Assembly (NCBI GenBank): GCA_938023705.1
Contig: CALJDJ010000024.1
Location: forward strand, 28,446-92,445
Origin: an uncultured Collinsella sp.
GTDB lineage: Bacteria > Actinomycetota > Coriobacteriia > Coriobacteriales > Coriobacteriaceae
Length of the DNA: 64,000 nt
Direction of reading: 5' to 3'
The position numbers were made by a program, and so were the translations under genes. This document shows, in pieces, positions 1-8,951 of this stretch. The number at the start of each line of letters is the position of its first letter. Position 1 is the stretch's first letter. A model generated the notes under the pieces. The model was not told the DNA's origin, searched no databases, and was given only the letters and a program-made list of their open reading frames with translations.

Positions 1-186
1 ACCCAAAACCAGGCACAGGATAAAGACAACGGCGTAGACGATACCGGCGGCGGCACGGGTAATAAAGCCCGCCAGCCACGAACCGGTGCCGCTCTTCGCT
101 GCAGGCGCTCCCGCAGTGGCAGCCTTGCGCGCAGGCGCCGCGGAAACTGGCGTCTTGGGAGCAGATGCCTTGGGACGATCGGACAC
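1..186 (-). CDS. cdsA: Phosphatidate cytidylyltransferase, N-terminal part (CdsA), cut by window edge
   Basis: Only the first 62 codons lie in the window. Translation starts at a GTG at 186, two bases after the uppS stop, with an AGGAGG ribosome site inside the end of uppS. The visible part is an Ala/Pro/Lys-rich cytoplasmic leader of about 38 residues, then RAAAGIVYAVVFILCLVLG, the start of a first membrane helix. CdsA makes CDP-diacylglycerol for phospholipid synthesis in the membrane. The assignment rests mainly on the conserved order pyrH-frr-uppS-cdsA and the basic-then-hydrophobic start; the catalytic C-terminal signature is outside the window. Confidence 0.7.
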   Translation of the reverse strand, partial: MSDRPKASAPKTPVSAAPARKAATAGAPAAKSGTGSWLAGFITRAAAGIVYAVVFILCLVLG

Positions 187-188
187 GA

Positions 189-983
189 TTAAGCCTCCTC
201 GGTCTTGCTCAGTCCACCAAACCTACGGTCACGGCCCTGATAGGCCAAAATGGCGTCGACAAGGCCCCAACGATCAAAGTCGGGCCAATAGGTATCGGTG
301 ACGTAGAATTCGGAATAAGCCACCTGCCACAGCAGATAGTTCGAAAGGCGCAGCTCACCAGAGGTGCGAATCACAAGTTCGGGATCGGGAAGACCGGCGG
401 TATAGAGGTGGGAAGTCACCATGTCGTCATCAATTGCGGCAGGATCGATCTTACCGGCGGCAGCGTCGGATGCGATCTGACGGACAGCGCGGGTAATCTC
501 GGCACGCGCGCCGTAGTTGACGGCAAGCGCCAGCGTCATACCGGTGTGATCGGCGCACTCGGCAAGACCGCGCTCAAAAACGTCGCGAGTCTTCTTGGGC
601 AGCGCGGAAATGTCACCCAAAAAGACTACGCGCACATTTTCGCGCTTCAGAAGCGGCAGCTCGTCGATAAACGTCTTGGCAAACAGGTGCATCAGAACGT
701 TGACTTCGTGCTGCGGTCGATTCCAGTTTTCAGTCGAAAATGCATAGGCCGAAAGCACGTCGACGCCCAGGCGCACGCAGGCGGTAATGATCTCGCGCAG
801 CGAGACGATACCCGCCTTGTGGCCCTCGGTGCGTGCAAGACCGCGCGACGTGGCCCAACGACCGTTGCCGTCCATGATGCACGAGATATGGTGCGGAATG
901 TTATTGAGGTCAAGGTCGGAAAAACCGACGCCCGCAGGGGCGTCGGCAAAGTACTCGACCAGTTTATGCTCGTCGTATTGCAC
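189..983 (-). CDS. uppS: Isoprenyl (undecaprenyl) diphosphate synthase UppS
   Basis: 264 residues. A cis-prenyltransferase that condenses isopentenyl diphosphate units to make undecaprenyl diphosphate, the lipid carrier for peptidoglycan and other wall polymers. The family signature MDGNGRWA is at about residues 37-44 with the catalytic Asp38, and RTSGELRLSNYLLWQ lies near residues 210-224. The start is GTG at 983, preceded by GGAG seven bases upstream; it almost abuts frr. Length is slightly above the usual 250 because of a short N-terminal extension. It is co-transcribed with pyrH, frr and cdsA. Confidence 0.95.
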   Translation of the reverse strand: MQYDEHKLVEYFADAPAGVGFSDLDLNNIPHHISCIMDGNGRWATSRGLARTEGHKAGIVSLREIITACVRLGVDVLSAYAFSTENWNRPQHEVNVLMHLFAKTFIDELPLLKRENVRVVFLGDISALPKKTRDVFERGLAECADHTGMTLALAVNYGARAEITRAVRQIASDAAAGKIDPAAIDDDMVTSHLYTAGLPDPELVIRTSGELRLSNYLLWQVAYSEFYVTDTYWPDFDRWGLVDAILAYQGRDRRFGGLSKTEEA

Positions 984-984
984 C

Positions 985-1521
985 TTAGATCTCCATGACC
1001 TCGGCTTCTTTTTCCTTCAGAAGCTCCTCGACCTTGGCGACATACTCATCGGTATGCTTCTGGACCTTGGCCTGCTCGCGACGTACGTCGTCCTCGGTGA
1101 GCTCCTCATCGCGCTCGAGCTTGTTGTTGAAGTCGCGACGGATGTTACGGATAGACACCTTGGCCTGCTCGGCGTACTCGCGGCACTCCTTGACGAGCTC
1201 GCGACGGCGCTCCTCAGTGGGAGCCGGGAACGGAAGACGAACGACGGTGCCATCGGAGTTGGGGGTAATACCCAGATCGGAAGCGCCGATGGCCTTGACG
1301 ATAGCATTGATGAGCGCCTTATCCCACGGCTCGATGAGCAGCATGTGAGCCTCGGGGGTCTTGACGGCGGCAACCTGCGTGACCGGCGTGGGGACACCGT
1401 AATAATCGACGGTGATGTCGGACAGAATGTTGGCGTTGGCACGACCGGTACGGACCTTGGAGAAGTTATGCTTGAGGGACTCGAGCGACTTGTCCATATG
1501 GGCGGTGATGTTCTCTGCCAT
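985..1521 (-). CDS. frr: Ribosome recycling factor
   Basis: 178 residues, close to the usual 185. It splits post-termination ribosomes together with EF-G. The N-terminus carries the conserved KVRTGRANANIL (about residues 21-32) and the centre has PLP/PFPAPTEERRRELVK, both classic RRF signatures. It ends in the family's acidic/lysine-rich helix. ATG start with GGAGGATTAAGC just upstream. It sits two bases after pyrH, the standard pyrH-frr pair. Confidence 0.97.
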   Translation of the reverse strand: MAENITAHMDKSLESLKHNFSKVRTGRANANILSDITVDYYGVPTPVTQVAAVKTPEAHMLLIEPWDKALINAIVKAIGASDLGITPNSDGTVVRLPFPAPTEERRRELVKECREYAEQAKVSIRNIRRDFNNKLERDEELTEDDVRREQAKVQKHTDEYVAKVEELLKEKEAEVMEI

Positions 1522-1523
1522 GC

Positions 1524-2246
1524 TTAATCCTCCTGATAGACGAGCGTGCCGACGGGCTCACCCGCGAGCGCGCGCTTGACGGTGTCCTCGCCATCGATGT
1601 TGAGGACCAAAATCGGCATACGGTTATCCTGGCACAGTGCCGTAGCCGTGGAATCCATAACCTGCAGACCGCGGACGAGAACCTCGTGATAGGTAATCTT
1701 GTCAAAACGGACGGCATCGGCGCACTTGACGGGATCCTTGTCGTAGATGCCGTCAACCTTGGTGGCCTTAATCAGAATCTCCGCACCGATCTCGCAGGCG
1801 CGAAGGGCCGCGGCGGTGTCAGTCGTAAAGTACGGATTGCCCGAGCCGGCGGCGAAGATAACGACATTACCCTTGGACAGGTGGTTGATAGCACGACGAC
1901 GAATATAGGGCTCGCAGATCTCGTTCATCTGGATAGCGCTCATCACGCGGCAGGGAACATCGTTATGCTCGAAGGCATCCTGCAGGGCGAGCGCGTTCAT
2001 AACGGTTGCCAGCATGCCCATGTAGTCGGCCTGAGCACGCTCCATGCCACCGGCAGCGCCGGCCATGCCACGGAAAATATTGCCGCCGCCGACAACGACG
2101 CCGACCTCATGGCCAACGGCGAGCAGCTCCTTGACCTGCTTGGCAAGATGGTCGGTAACCTTGGGGTCAATGCCATATTGGCCGTCGCCCATCAGTGCTT
2201 CGCCGGAAAGCTTAAGAAGCACGCGTTTATATCGGATGTCGGACAA
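1524..2246 (-). CDS. pyrH: Uridylate kinase
   Basis: 240 residues, the typical size of bacterial UMP kinase of the amino acid kinase fold. It phosphorylates UMP to UDP for pyrimidine nucleotide supply. Visible motifs are KLSGEALMG near the N-terminus, the glycine-rich VVVGGGNIFRG around residues 50-60, and the DPV(K)-type segment DGIYDKDPVK near residue 170. The start is TTG at 2246, supported by a strong AAAGGAGG upstream. First gene of the pyrH-frr-uppS-cdsA operon; it follows the tsf terminator. Confidence 0.97.
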   Translation of the reverse strand: MSDIRYKRVLLKLSGEALMGDGQYGIDPKVTDHLAKQVKELLAVGHEVGVVVGGGNIFRGMAGAAGGMERAQADYMGMLATVMNALALQDAFEHNDVPCRVMSAIQMNEICEPYIRRRAINHLSKGNVVIFAAGSGNPYFTTDTAAALRACEIGAEILIKATKVDGIYDKDPVKCADAVRFDKITYHEVLVRGLQVMDSTATALCQDNRMPILVLNIDGEDTVKRALAGEPVGTLVYQED

Positions 2247-2305
2247 AGCGATCCTCCTTTAATTAGACTCTCAATATGATATCAAAGGCTCTGATAAGAG
2301 CCATG

Positions 2306-2340
2306 AAAAAGCAGGCTGTGAGTAAAACCCACAGCCTGCT
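2306..2340 (-). terminator. Rho-independent terminator after rpsB-tsf
   Basis: Perfect 11-bp stem (agcaggctgtg with cacagcctgct) with a 9-base loop, followed on the minus strand by a run of five T. It lies 24 bases after the tsf stop and separates rpsB-tsf from pyrH. Confidence 0.9.
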
Positions 2341-2363
2341 CATTACCAGCTACAAGAGCTTAT

Positions 2364-3233
2364 TTACTCGCCACGGACCAGACGGTCAAAGGCAACGACG
2401 GTAATGGTGTCGCCGAGCTCCTTGGAGACCTGCTCAGCGTACTTCTTGATGGTGAGGGAGCTGTCCTTGATGAACTCCTGCTCGGTGAGCACGGACTGCT
2501 TGTAGAACTTCTCCAGACGACCAACAGCCATCTTCTCCTGGATAGCCTCGGGCTTGCCGGACTCGGCAGCCTGGGCCATGTAGATCTGCTTCTCGTGCTC
2601 GACGGTCTCGGCCGGAACCTGATCGCGGGTGGCGCAGATCGGTGCGACGGCGGCAACCTGAAGGGCAACGTCGTGAGCGAAGGTCTTGAAGGACTCAGCC
2701 TGAGCGGTCTCGGCCTTCTCGAAGGCGAACTCGACGAGGACGCCGATCTTACCACCCATGTGGATGTAAGAAGCGAGCGCGCCGTTCTCGGCCTTGCGGG
2801 CAGCGAAGCGGGAGATCTTCATGTTCTCGCCCATGATGTGAATCATCTCGGTGAGCTCGGAGGAAACGGTCTCCTCGCCCATCGGCTTCTCGAGCAGAGC
2901 GTCGACGTCAGCAGGCTCGGTGGTAGCGACAACCTCAGCGACCTTGGAAGCAAAGCCAGTGAACTTGGCGTTGGAGCCAACGAAGTCGGTCTCGCAGGAG
3001 AGCTCGAGCAGAGCGCCGGTCTTGCCATCCTCGGAGACGAACGCGGCGACAGCGCCCTCGTTGGTCTCACGGCCAGCCTTCTTGGCAGCCTTGGCAAGGC
3101 CGTTCTTACGCAGAACGTCGACAGCGGCGTCCATGTCGCCGTCAGCCTCGACGAGAGCCTTCTTGCACTCCATCATCGGGGAGTCGGTCATCTCGCGGAG
3201 CTGCTTGACCATAGCGGCGGTAATCTGGGCCAT
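2364..3233 (-). CDS. tsf: Elongation factor Ts
   Basis: 289 residues. Guanine nucleotide exchange factor for EF-Tu. The N-terminal UBA-like part contains VKQLREMTDSPMMECKKAL, the EF-Ts signature (T-G/D-x-x-M-x-x-C-K-x-A-L), and SCETDFVGSN matches the second family signature. The ATG at 3233 is chosen over one five codons upstream because GAAAGGA is correctly spaced before it. Downstream of rpsB in the usual rpsB-tsf operon. Confidence 0.97.
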   Translation of the reverse strand: MAQITAAMVKQLREMTDSPMMECKKALVEADGDMDAAVDVLRKNGLAKAAKKAGRETNEGAVAAFVSEDGKTGALLELSCETDFVGSNAKFTGFASKVAEVVATTEPADVDALLEKPMGEETVSSELTEMIHIMGENMKISRFAARKAENGALASYIHMGGKIGVLVEFAFEKAETAQAESFKTFAHDVALQVAAVAPICATRDQVPAETVEHEKQIYMAQAAESGKPEAIQEKMAVGRLEKFYKQSVLTEQEFIKDSSLTIKKYAEQVSKELGDTITVVAFDRLVRGE

Positions 3234-3278
3234 TGTGGTTCCTTTCAAAGAGATGAAAAAGAATTAACTAAGACTGAT

Positions 3279-4007
3279 TTACTCGGCCTTGGGCTCAGCG
3301 GCCATCTCGGCCTCGGAGACCTGCTCCTTGCCGGAGCCAGCGAGGCAGGCGTCAGCCATGAGCTCGCACATAAGGGTGACAGCAGAGATAGCGTCATCGT
3401 TGCAGGGGATGCCGTACTCGACCTCGTCGGGATCGGAGTTGGTGTCGATCAGAGCGACGACGGGGATGTTCAGGCGCTGAGCCTCCTTGATGGCGTTCTC
3501 CTCGCGCTTGGTGTCGATGACGAAGAGAGCCTGGGGCAGACCCTTCATGTCGCGGGCACCACCGAGGTTGGTCTGGAGCTTGGTGAGCTCCTTGCCGAGA
3601 ACAGCCTGCTCCTTCTTGGGGAGCACTGCCATGCGGCCGTCCTCGACCATGGCCTCGAGCTCCTCCATGCGGTTGATGCGGGAGCGGATGGTGACGAAGT
3701 TGGTCAGCATGCCGCCGAGCCAACGCTGGTTGATGTAAGGCATGTTGGCGCGCTCAGCAGCGTTCTTGACGGCCTCCTGAGCCTGCTTCTTGGTGCCGAC
3801 GAACAGCACATTGCCGCCCTTGGCGACGTTCTTGACGAAGGTGTAGGCCTGATCGGCGTCGAGGATGGTCTGCTTGAGGTCGAGGATGTAGATGCCGTTG
3901 CGCTCACCGAAGATGAACGGCTTCATCTTGGGGTTCCAGCGACGGGTCTGGTGACCGAAGTGGCAGCCGGCCTCGAGCAGGGTGCGGATATTAATCTTGG
4001 TAGCCAT
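3279..4007 (-). CDS. rpsB: 30S ribosomal protein S2
   Basis: 242 residues. Small-subunit protein on the 30S back, needed for S1 binding. Shows the family N-terminus LLEAGCHFGHQTRRWNPKM, the PYINQRWLGGMLTNF block and DTNSDPDEVEYGIPCNDDA. It ends in a short acidic tail. ATG start with AGGAGG seven bases upstream. A strong promoter lies at 4149-4177, leaving a leader of about 135 bases. Confidence 0.98.
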   Translation of the reverse strand: MATKINIRTLLEAGCHFGHQTRRWNPKMKPFIFGERNGIYILDLKQTILDADQAYTFVKNVAKGGNVLFVGTKKQAQEAVKNAAERANMPYINQRWLGGMLTNFVTIRSRINRMEELEAMVEDGRMAVLPKKEQAVLGKELTKLQTNLGGARDMKGLPQALFVIDTKREENAIKEAQRLNIPVVALIDTNSDPDEVEYGIPCNDDAISAVTLMCELMADACLAGSGKEQVSEAEMAAEPKAE

Positions 4008-4116
4008 GTTAAACCTCCTGTGGTTTGCCTCCGCGCGGGGTCATCCTCCAAAACCAACCCGGACATGTGCTACCAAAGCCCGGGCACCACGGTATGAAGT
4101 AGCCGCGCGTGCGTGA

Positions 4117-4141
4117 TAAAAACCTGTTGCCGTGAAGCAAC
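4117..4141 (-). promoter_or_regulatory. 5'-end hairpin with U-run in rpsB leader
   Basis: On the minus strand a 5-bp stem GTTGC/GCAAC is followed by agg and TTTTT. It begins almost at the start predicted from the 4149-4177 promoter. The stem is short, so it may be a weak attenuator, a stabilising 5' hairpin, or nothing. Confidence 0.3.
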
Positions 4142-4148
4142 CCGATGA

Positions 4149-4177
4149 ATGATAGCAGGAATGCATCTTCCTGCCAA
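4149..4177 (-). promoter_or_regulatory. Sigma-A-type promoter of rpsB-tsf
   Basis: On the minus strand: -35 TTGGCA, a 17-base spacer, -10 TATCAT with an upstream TGC (extended -10). Predicted start near 4142. It lies in the gap between xerC and rpsB. Confidence 0.75.
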
Positions 4178-4226
4178 CCCGCAATCAAAACCACACACCT
4201 GAGCGCGGCGCGGGACGTCCCAGCCA

Positions 4227-5147
4227 CTATTCGCCGCGGGGATGGGCTTGAGCCACAGCCCGCTTAAGCCGATCGGGTGTGAGATGCGTGTAGATCTGCG
4301 TCGTGGACAGGCTCGCATGACCCAGCAGCTCTTGAACCGAGCGCAGGTCCGCGCCGCCCTCGAGCAAGTCGGTCGCAAAGGTATGGCGCATCGCATGCGG
4401 GGCGATGTCGGCCGGAATGCCGGCGAGCGTCGCCAGCGTATGGAACCGCCGCCTGAGCATGGCTGCACTCATGCGATTACCGCGCGCCGATATAAGCAGC
4501 GGATGCGGCCCGGTAGCGGGGTCACGACGCTTTGCCTGAGCGAGCAACTTCGGCCTCCCCTCCTCAATATAGAGACGCGTCGCCTCGAGCGCACGACGAT
4601 ACAGGGGGACGATACGTTCTTTGCTCCCCTTGCCCCACAGGCGCAGCGTGCGTTCGGACCACGCAATGGACTCCACATTGAGTGCTGCGAGCTCTGAGAT
4701 ACGGGCGCCCGAGGCATAGAGCAGCTCGAGCATCGCCGCATCGCGCAGTCCCGCGGGTGTTGAGGTATCAGGCGTCTTGAGCAGCGCATCGACCTGCTTG
4801 ATCGTAAGGACGCCCGGCAGGTCACGCGGCAGCTTGGGCGATGCGATCGCCGAGACTGCATCGCCCTCGACAATCCCCTCGGCAGCCATCCAGCGATAGA
4901 GCGATCGGATAGCCGAAAGGTGCGCCGCAAGCGTTCGGGGAGCCACCTGTTCACGCGAAAGCTCGGCAAGATAGCGACGAATGGTGCGCACGTCGGCAGC
5001 GAAGGCATCGATATCCTCGCGCTCGCACCAGGCAGCAAAGCGCTCCAGCCTCGAGCCATAGGCCGTCACCGTGTTGGGAGAAAGTCCCTCGACACGTGCG
5101 ATATAGGCGATAAACGAGTCGACGGCATCGTACAGGTCAAAGGCTAT
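4227..5147 (-). CDS. xerC: Tyrosine recombinase XerC/XerD family, probable non-canonical start
   Basis: Site-specific recombinase that resolves chromosome dimers. The full tyrosine recombinase catalytic set is visible: Arg in SGARISEL, His-x-x-Arg in HAMRHTF, and LGHASLSTTQIYTHL with the last His and nucleophilic Tyr. The first usual start codon in frame is GTG at 5069 (280 residues), but this falls inside the N-terminal core-binding helix pair. The frame reads on upstream as AVDSFIAYIARVEGLSPNTV, typical of Xer N-termini. No ATG, GTG or TTG occurs before an in-frame stop at 5193-5195. An ATA at 5147 overlaps the trmFO stop and has GGAGG nine bases upstream; it would give 306 residues, the normal family size. 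The start is therefore inferred; 4227-5069 is the conservative call. Trailing trmFO, as codV does in Firmicutes. Confidence 0.85.
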   Translation of the reverse strand: MAFDLYDAVDSFIAYIARVEGLSPNTVTAYGSRLERFAAWCEREDIDAFAADVRTIRRYLAELSREQVAPRTLAAHLSAIRSLYRWMAAEGIVEGDAVSAIASPKLPRDLPGVLTIKQVDALLKTPDTSTPAGLRDAAMLELLYASGARISELAALNVESIAWSERTLRLWGKGSKERIVPLYRRALEATRLYIEEGRPKLLAQAKRRDPATGPHPLLISARGNRMSAAMLRRRFHTLATLAGIPADIAPHAMRHTFATDLLEGGADLRSVQELLGHASLSTTQIYTHLTPDRLKRAVAQAHPRGE

Positions 5148-6481
5148 GACCGGTCGCCTCCAAACAGATCGGGGCGAGTGGCCAGATAGGCATCAAGAGC
5201 CTCGAGCGCACGGTCCGCATACGCCTGGTAGCGGTCGCGCTTGCTGCGACGCTTACCGTCCTCGAGCGGCGGCACCAGGCCAAAGTTGACATGCATGGGC
5301 TGGTAGCCCACGGTGGCAGGATCGGTCGCATAGCCCACGAGCGCGCCCAGGGCGCCCACGCGGGGCAACTCGACGCCCGCGGCGCCGATAGCCTCGGCAT
5401 AGGTGTTGAGCGCCGCGAGCAGACCGGTCGCCACGGCTTCCATGTACCCCTCGGTGCCGGTGATCTGACCGGCCAGGCGCACGCCGGTACCAGGCACGGC
5501 AAAGGTGCCATCGAGCACGTGCGGGGCGTCGACAAAGGTATTACGGTGCATGACACCGTAGCGGAAGAACTCAGCGTTCTCCAGGCCCGGCACCATATGG
5601 AAGACGCGCTTCTGCTCGCCAAAGGTCAAGTTGGTCTGGAAGCCCACCAGGTTATAGGCGGTCTTCTCCTTATTCTCGGCACGCAGCTGAATCGCCGCCC
5701 AGGGACGACGACCGGTTCGCGGGTCGGTGAGGCCGACGGGCTTCATGGCGCCAAAGCGAATGGCGTCCTTGCCGGTGCGCGCAACTTCCTCGGCAGGCTG
5801 GCAGGCCTGGAACAGATCGCCGCCCTCAAAGTCCTTGAGCACCACGCGGTCTGCCGTGGTAAGCGCCTCGATAAAGGCCTCGTACTCCTCTTTATTGAGC
5901 GGAGCGTTGAGATAGTCGCCGCTCCCCTGCTCCTCGTAGCGCGACTGCGAGAACAGCACGTCCATATCGAGCGTGGAGGCATCGACGATCGGCGCCGCGG
6001 CATCGAAGAACGCAAGGGCGTCGCCACCGACGAGCTTCATGACCTCTTCGCTCAGCGCCGGCGAGCACAAGGGGCCGGCGGCAATGACCACGTGACCTTC
6101 GGGAATCTGCGTGACCTCGCCGTGAATGATCTCGATATTGGGACGGGCGGCAACCTCGGCCTCGACAAGCTCGGAAAACTTGACGCGGTCGACCGCCAGG
6201 GCACCGCCGGCGGGAACAGCCGCGCGATGGGCGCAATCGAGCAGGACTGAACCCATGCGCTCAAGCTCGGCCTTCAGCAAACCAGCCGCGGAATCCGGAC
6301 GGGTCGACTTAAACGAATTGGAACAGACGAGCTCTGCCAGGTGATCGGTATGGTGGGCCGGGGAGCTCACCTGGGGGCGCATCTCGCACAGCTTTACGGA
6401 AAACCCGCGATCCGCCAGCTGAATCGCGCACTCCGAACCCGCCAGACCGCCACCGATAACCGTCACCTGATCAAACAGCAT
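5144..6481 (-). CDS. trmFO: Folate/FAD-dependent tRNA (uracil-54) methyltransferase TrmFO
   Basis: 445 residues. It makes ribothymidine at position 54 of tRNA using methylene-tetrahydrofolate and FADH2. The FAD-binding GGGLAGSECA is at about residues 10-19. FQTNLTFGEQKRVFHMVPGLENA and the GQITGTEGYMEA(V)ATG segments are TrmFO hallmarks. ATG at 6481 is preferred to a TTG two codons earlier because AAAGG is then nine bases away. It overlaps the likely start of xerC. Codes for the Gram-positive type T54 enzyme rather than TrmA. Confidence 0.95.
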   Translation of the reverse strand: MLFDQVTVIGGGLAGSECAIQLADRGFSVKLCEMRPQVSSPAHHTDHLAELVCSNSFKSTRPDSAAGLLKAELERMGSVLLDCAHRAAVPAGGALAVDRVKFSELVEAEVAARPNIEIIHGEVTQIPEGHVVIAAGPLCSPALSEEVMKLVGGDALAFFDAAAPIVDASTLDMDVLFSQSRYEEQGSGDYLNAPLNKEEYEAFIEALTTADRVVLKDFEGGDLFQACQPAEEVARTGKDAIRFGAMKPVGLTDPRTGRRPWAAIQLRAENKEKTAYNLVGFQTNLTFGEQKRVFHMVPGLENAEFFRYGVMHRNTFVDAPHVLDGTFAVPGTGVRLAGQITGTEGYMEAVATGLLAALNTYAEAIGAAGVELPRVGALGALVGYATDPATVGYQPMHVNFGLVPPLEDGKRRSKRDRYQAYADRALEALDAYLATRPDLFGGDRS

Positions 6482-6495
6482 CTGCAAACACCTTT

Positions 6496-7431
6496 CTAAT
6501 TGACATGTTTTCCATTGTGACCGAAGGGTGTCTGGGCGTGAAGAGCAAACTTGGAGGGCGCATACCTTCCATCCATCATGCGCTCGATAAGGCCCTCGAG
6601 CTCAAGCGAACCCAGGAGCTTAAGTACGCCAACGGCATCGAGCGAGACGAGTGCCGCGATGTCGTCGACCTTGAGCGGAGAGGCGATGAGTGCATGCATC
6701 ACGGTCTGCTGTGTTTGATCTAGGTCGGCAATGCCGGGAGCATCGGGGCGCGAGTAGCGCAGGGTGCCGTAGATGCGTGAAATAGCCATCTCGATAGATT
6801 CCTCGTCGATGATGCAGCAGGCACCGTTCGCAATGAGGTAATTCGTGCCACGCGACTCGGGCGATAGGATCGACCCCGGCACGGCAAGAAGTTCTCGCCC
6901 CAAATCCATAGCAGCCTCGGCTGTAGAAAACGTCCCGGAAGGCATACCCGCCTCGGATACAAAGAGGGCTTGCGACAAGGCCGCGATTACGCGATTGCGG
7001 CGCGGAAAGGCAAACTTGCGCGGACCCATGCCCCACGGAGAGATCGACACGACCGCGCCACCCGTATCGAGCGTGCGCGTAATAAGCCCCGCGCTCGAAC
7101 GCGGGTAGACCACGTCGGCGCCCGTCCCCAGCACCACGACGTGTTTGCCGCCAGCGTTGACCGCAGCCCAACCCGAGGCCTGGTCACAACCGACCGCGCC
7201 GCCCGAGACTACCGTCACGCCCGCCTCGACCGCCACCTTTGACGCAAGCTCTGCCACGGCAAGACCATACGGCGAGGCCTTGCGCGCGCCGATGATGGAG
7301 AGCGCGGGCGTCGAAAGCACCTCGGGGTTGCCGCGCACATAGAGCGTCTGGGGTACATCAGAAAGCTCCAAAACGGTCTCGGGATACAACGTATCACCTG
7401 GATGCAGCTCGAAGGTTCCCTCGGCCATCAT
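6496..7431 (-). CDS. dprA: DNA-processing protein DprA/Smf
   Basis: 311 residues. In competent bacteria DprA loads RecA onto incoming single-stranded DNA. The Rossmann-like core shows SIIGARKASPYG, SGGAVGCDQASGWAAV, GTGADVVYP and RNRVIAALS. The C-terminal 60 residues look like the DprA winged helix (LKVDDIAALVSLDAVGVLKLL). The start at 7431 overlaps the comM stop as ATGATG and has AGGAGG upstream. It is in an operon with yraN and comM. Confidence 0.93.
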   Translation of the reverse strand: MMAEGTFELHPGDTLYPETVLELSDVPQTLYVRGNPEVLSTPALSIIGARKASPYGLAVAELASKVAVEAGVTVVSGGAVGCDQASGWAAVNAGGKHVVVLGTGADVVYPRSSAGLITRTLDTGGAVVSISPWGMGPRKFAFPRRNRVIAALSQALFVSEAGMPSGTFSTAEAAMDLGRELLAVPGSILSPESRGTNYLIANGACCIIDEESIEMAISRIYGTLRYSRPDAPGIADLDQTQQTVMHALIASPLKVDDIAALVSLDAVGVLKLLGSLELEGLIERMMDGRYAPSKFALHAQTPFGHNGKHVN

Positions 7432-8951
7432 TGGTCCCTCCTTCCCTGGTACATCGCCGCCTCGAGCACGTGGTCCTGCGTCACATGCTCGCTCTCGGCG
7501 ACATCTGCGATCGTGCGCGCAATGCGAACCAGGCGCACGATGCCGCGGCCCGTGAGATGCGTGCGCTTCGACAGGCCGAGCACACACTTCTCCGCCGCAT
7601 CATCGAGCTCAAAGGTCGAAACGACGCCGTCAATGGACCGTGTCTCGTCATCCTCGGCCTCGGCATCCGCATCGTCCATACGGGATTCGCGCCAAGCGCG
7701 AAAAGCGCGACCGCGCACAACGTAGTCACGTAACTCAGCTGACGACATACCCTCCGCGCCCTCGATAATCACCTGAGGGTCGGGACGGGTCACATCGATC
7801 ATCATGTCGATACGGTCGGCCAAAGGACCGCGCAGTTTAGACCGATAGCGCTCGACCATCGCCGCCGAGCAGCGACACGGTACCTCACGATCGCCCAAAA
7901 AGCCGCAGGGGCAGGGATTGCTCGCAGCCAGCAGCTGAAAGCGCGACGGGAAGGTAAAAGCCCCGTCGACGCGTACGATCCTGACGTAGCCGCGTTCGAT
8001 GGGCTGACGCAGCGTCTGCAGCACACCCGTGGGAAACTCGGCAAGCTCGTCCAAAAATAGCACGCCGCCATGAGCAAGGCTGATCTCACCCGGGTGCACC
8101 GGGCGCCCACCGCCGATAAGACCTGCGGTCGAAATACTGTGATGGGGACTGCGGAAGGGCCGGTGCCCCGCCAACAAGCCATCAATGTTCTCACCCAAAA
8201 CCGAATGGATGCACAGCGCCTCCTGTTGATCCTCAACGGAAAGCTCGGGCAGGATGCCGGTCATACGACGCGCGAGCATCGTCTTGCCCGATCCCGGGGA
8301 CCCGATCATGAGCAAGCCGAGTTCTCCTGCCGCCGCAAGCGCCATGCCGCGTTTAGCGACTTCCTGCCCCAGCACGTCGGCATAGTCGAGCTCAGGCTCA
8401 AAGGTCGCCTCGACGCCCTCGGAATCCAGATAGTGCCGAGCCGCCTCGCCCATGCCATGGGCAAGCTGAGACAAATGATCGATGAATCCACAATCCACGC
8501 CCGCGAGCGGCACATGCTGATCGGACCTGCCGGCGATAAAGGACAGCCCCATATCACGCGCCAATAGCTGAAACGCCACCTCGCCCTTGACGGGAAGCAC
8601 CGTACCGTCCAAGCCGAGCTCGCCGGCGATAAGGCAGCGATCGAGGTTGTCACGGGGAATCTGCCCATCGGCCGCCAGAACCGCGATGGCGATGGGCAGA
8701 TCAAAGCCGCTACCGGTCTTGCGAATATCGCCGGGCGCTAGGTTGACCGTAATGCCCGAGCGTGGGATCTCGAACCCGGCGGAGCGCATCGCGCAGCGAA
8801 TACGACCGCGTGACTCCATCACCTCCATACTCGGAATGCCGAGCATTTGGATGCCCGGAACACCACCGGCAAGCGAGACCTCGACCGTGACATGAATCGC
8901 CTCGACGCCACGGATGCAGGCCGCGTGAACGGCAAACGTCTCGAACGCCAT
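7428..8951 (-). CDS. comM: Magnesium-chelatase-like AAA+ ATPase, ComM/YifB family
   Basis: 507 residues. ComM-type hexameric helicases promote branch migration during integration of transformed DNA. An N-terminal Lon-protease-like S5 fold (residues 1-170) precedes an AAA+ domain with Walker A GSPGSGKTML, Walker B GVLFLDELAEF and the cysteine cluster NPCPCGFLGD...CRC. The C-terminal Mg-chelatase subdomain ends in TGRGIVRLVRIARTIAD. ATG at 8951 overlaps the yraN stop (TGATG). A longer upstream reading frame would overlap yraN and is not used. Confidence 0.93.
   Translation of the reverse strand: MAFETFAVHAACIRGVEAIHVTVEVSLAGGVPGIQMLGIPSMEVMESRGRIRCAMRSAGFEIPRSGITVNLAPGDIRKTGSGFDLPIAIAVLAADGQIPRDNLDRCLIAGELGLDGTVLPVKGEVAFQLLARDMGLSFIAGRSDQHVPLAGVDCGFIDHLSQLAHGMGEAARHYLDSEGVEATFEPELDYADVLGQEVAKRGMALAAAGELGLLMIGSPGSGKTMLARRMTGILPELSVEDQQEALCIHSVLGENIDGLLAGHRPFRSPHHSISTAGLIGGGRPVHPGEISLAHGGVLFLDELAEFPTGVLQTLRQPIERGYVRIVRVDGAFTFPSRFQLLAASNPCPCGFLGDREVPCRCSAAMVERYRSKLRGPLADRIDMMIDVTRPDPQVIIEGAEGMSSAELRDYVVRGRAFRAWRESRMDDADAEAEDDETRSIDGVVSTFELDDAAEKCVLGLSKRTHLTGRGIVRLVRIARTIADVAESEHVTQDHVLEAAMYQGRRDQ

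Noticed and set aside
2595..4097. 500-codon plus-strand open frame
   Set aside because: Lies opposite tsf and rpsB; high GC leaves the antisense frame open. Composition is repetitive Leu/Gly/Asp, with no family resemblance.
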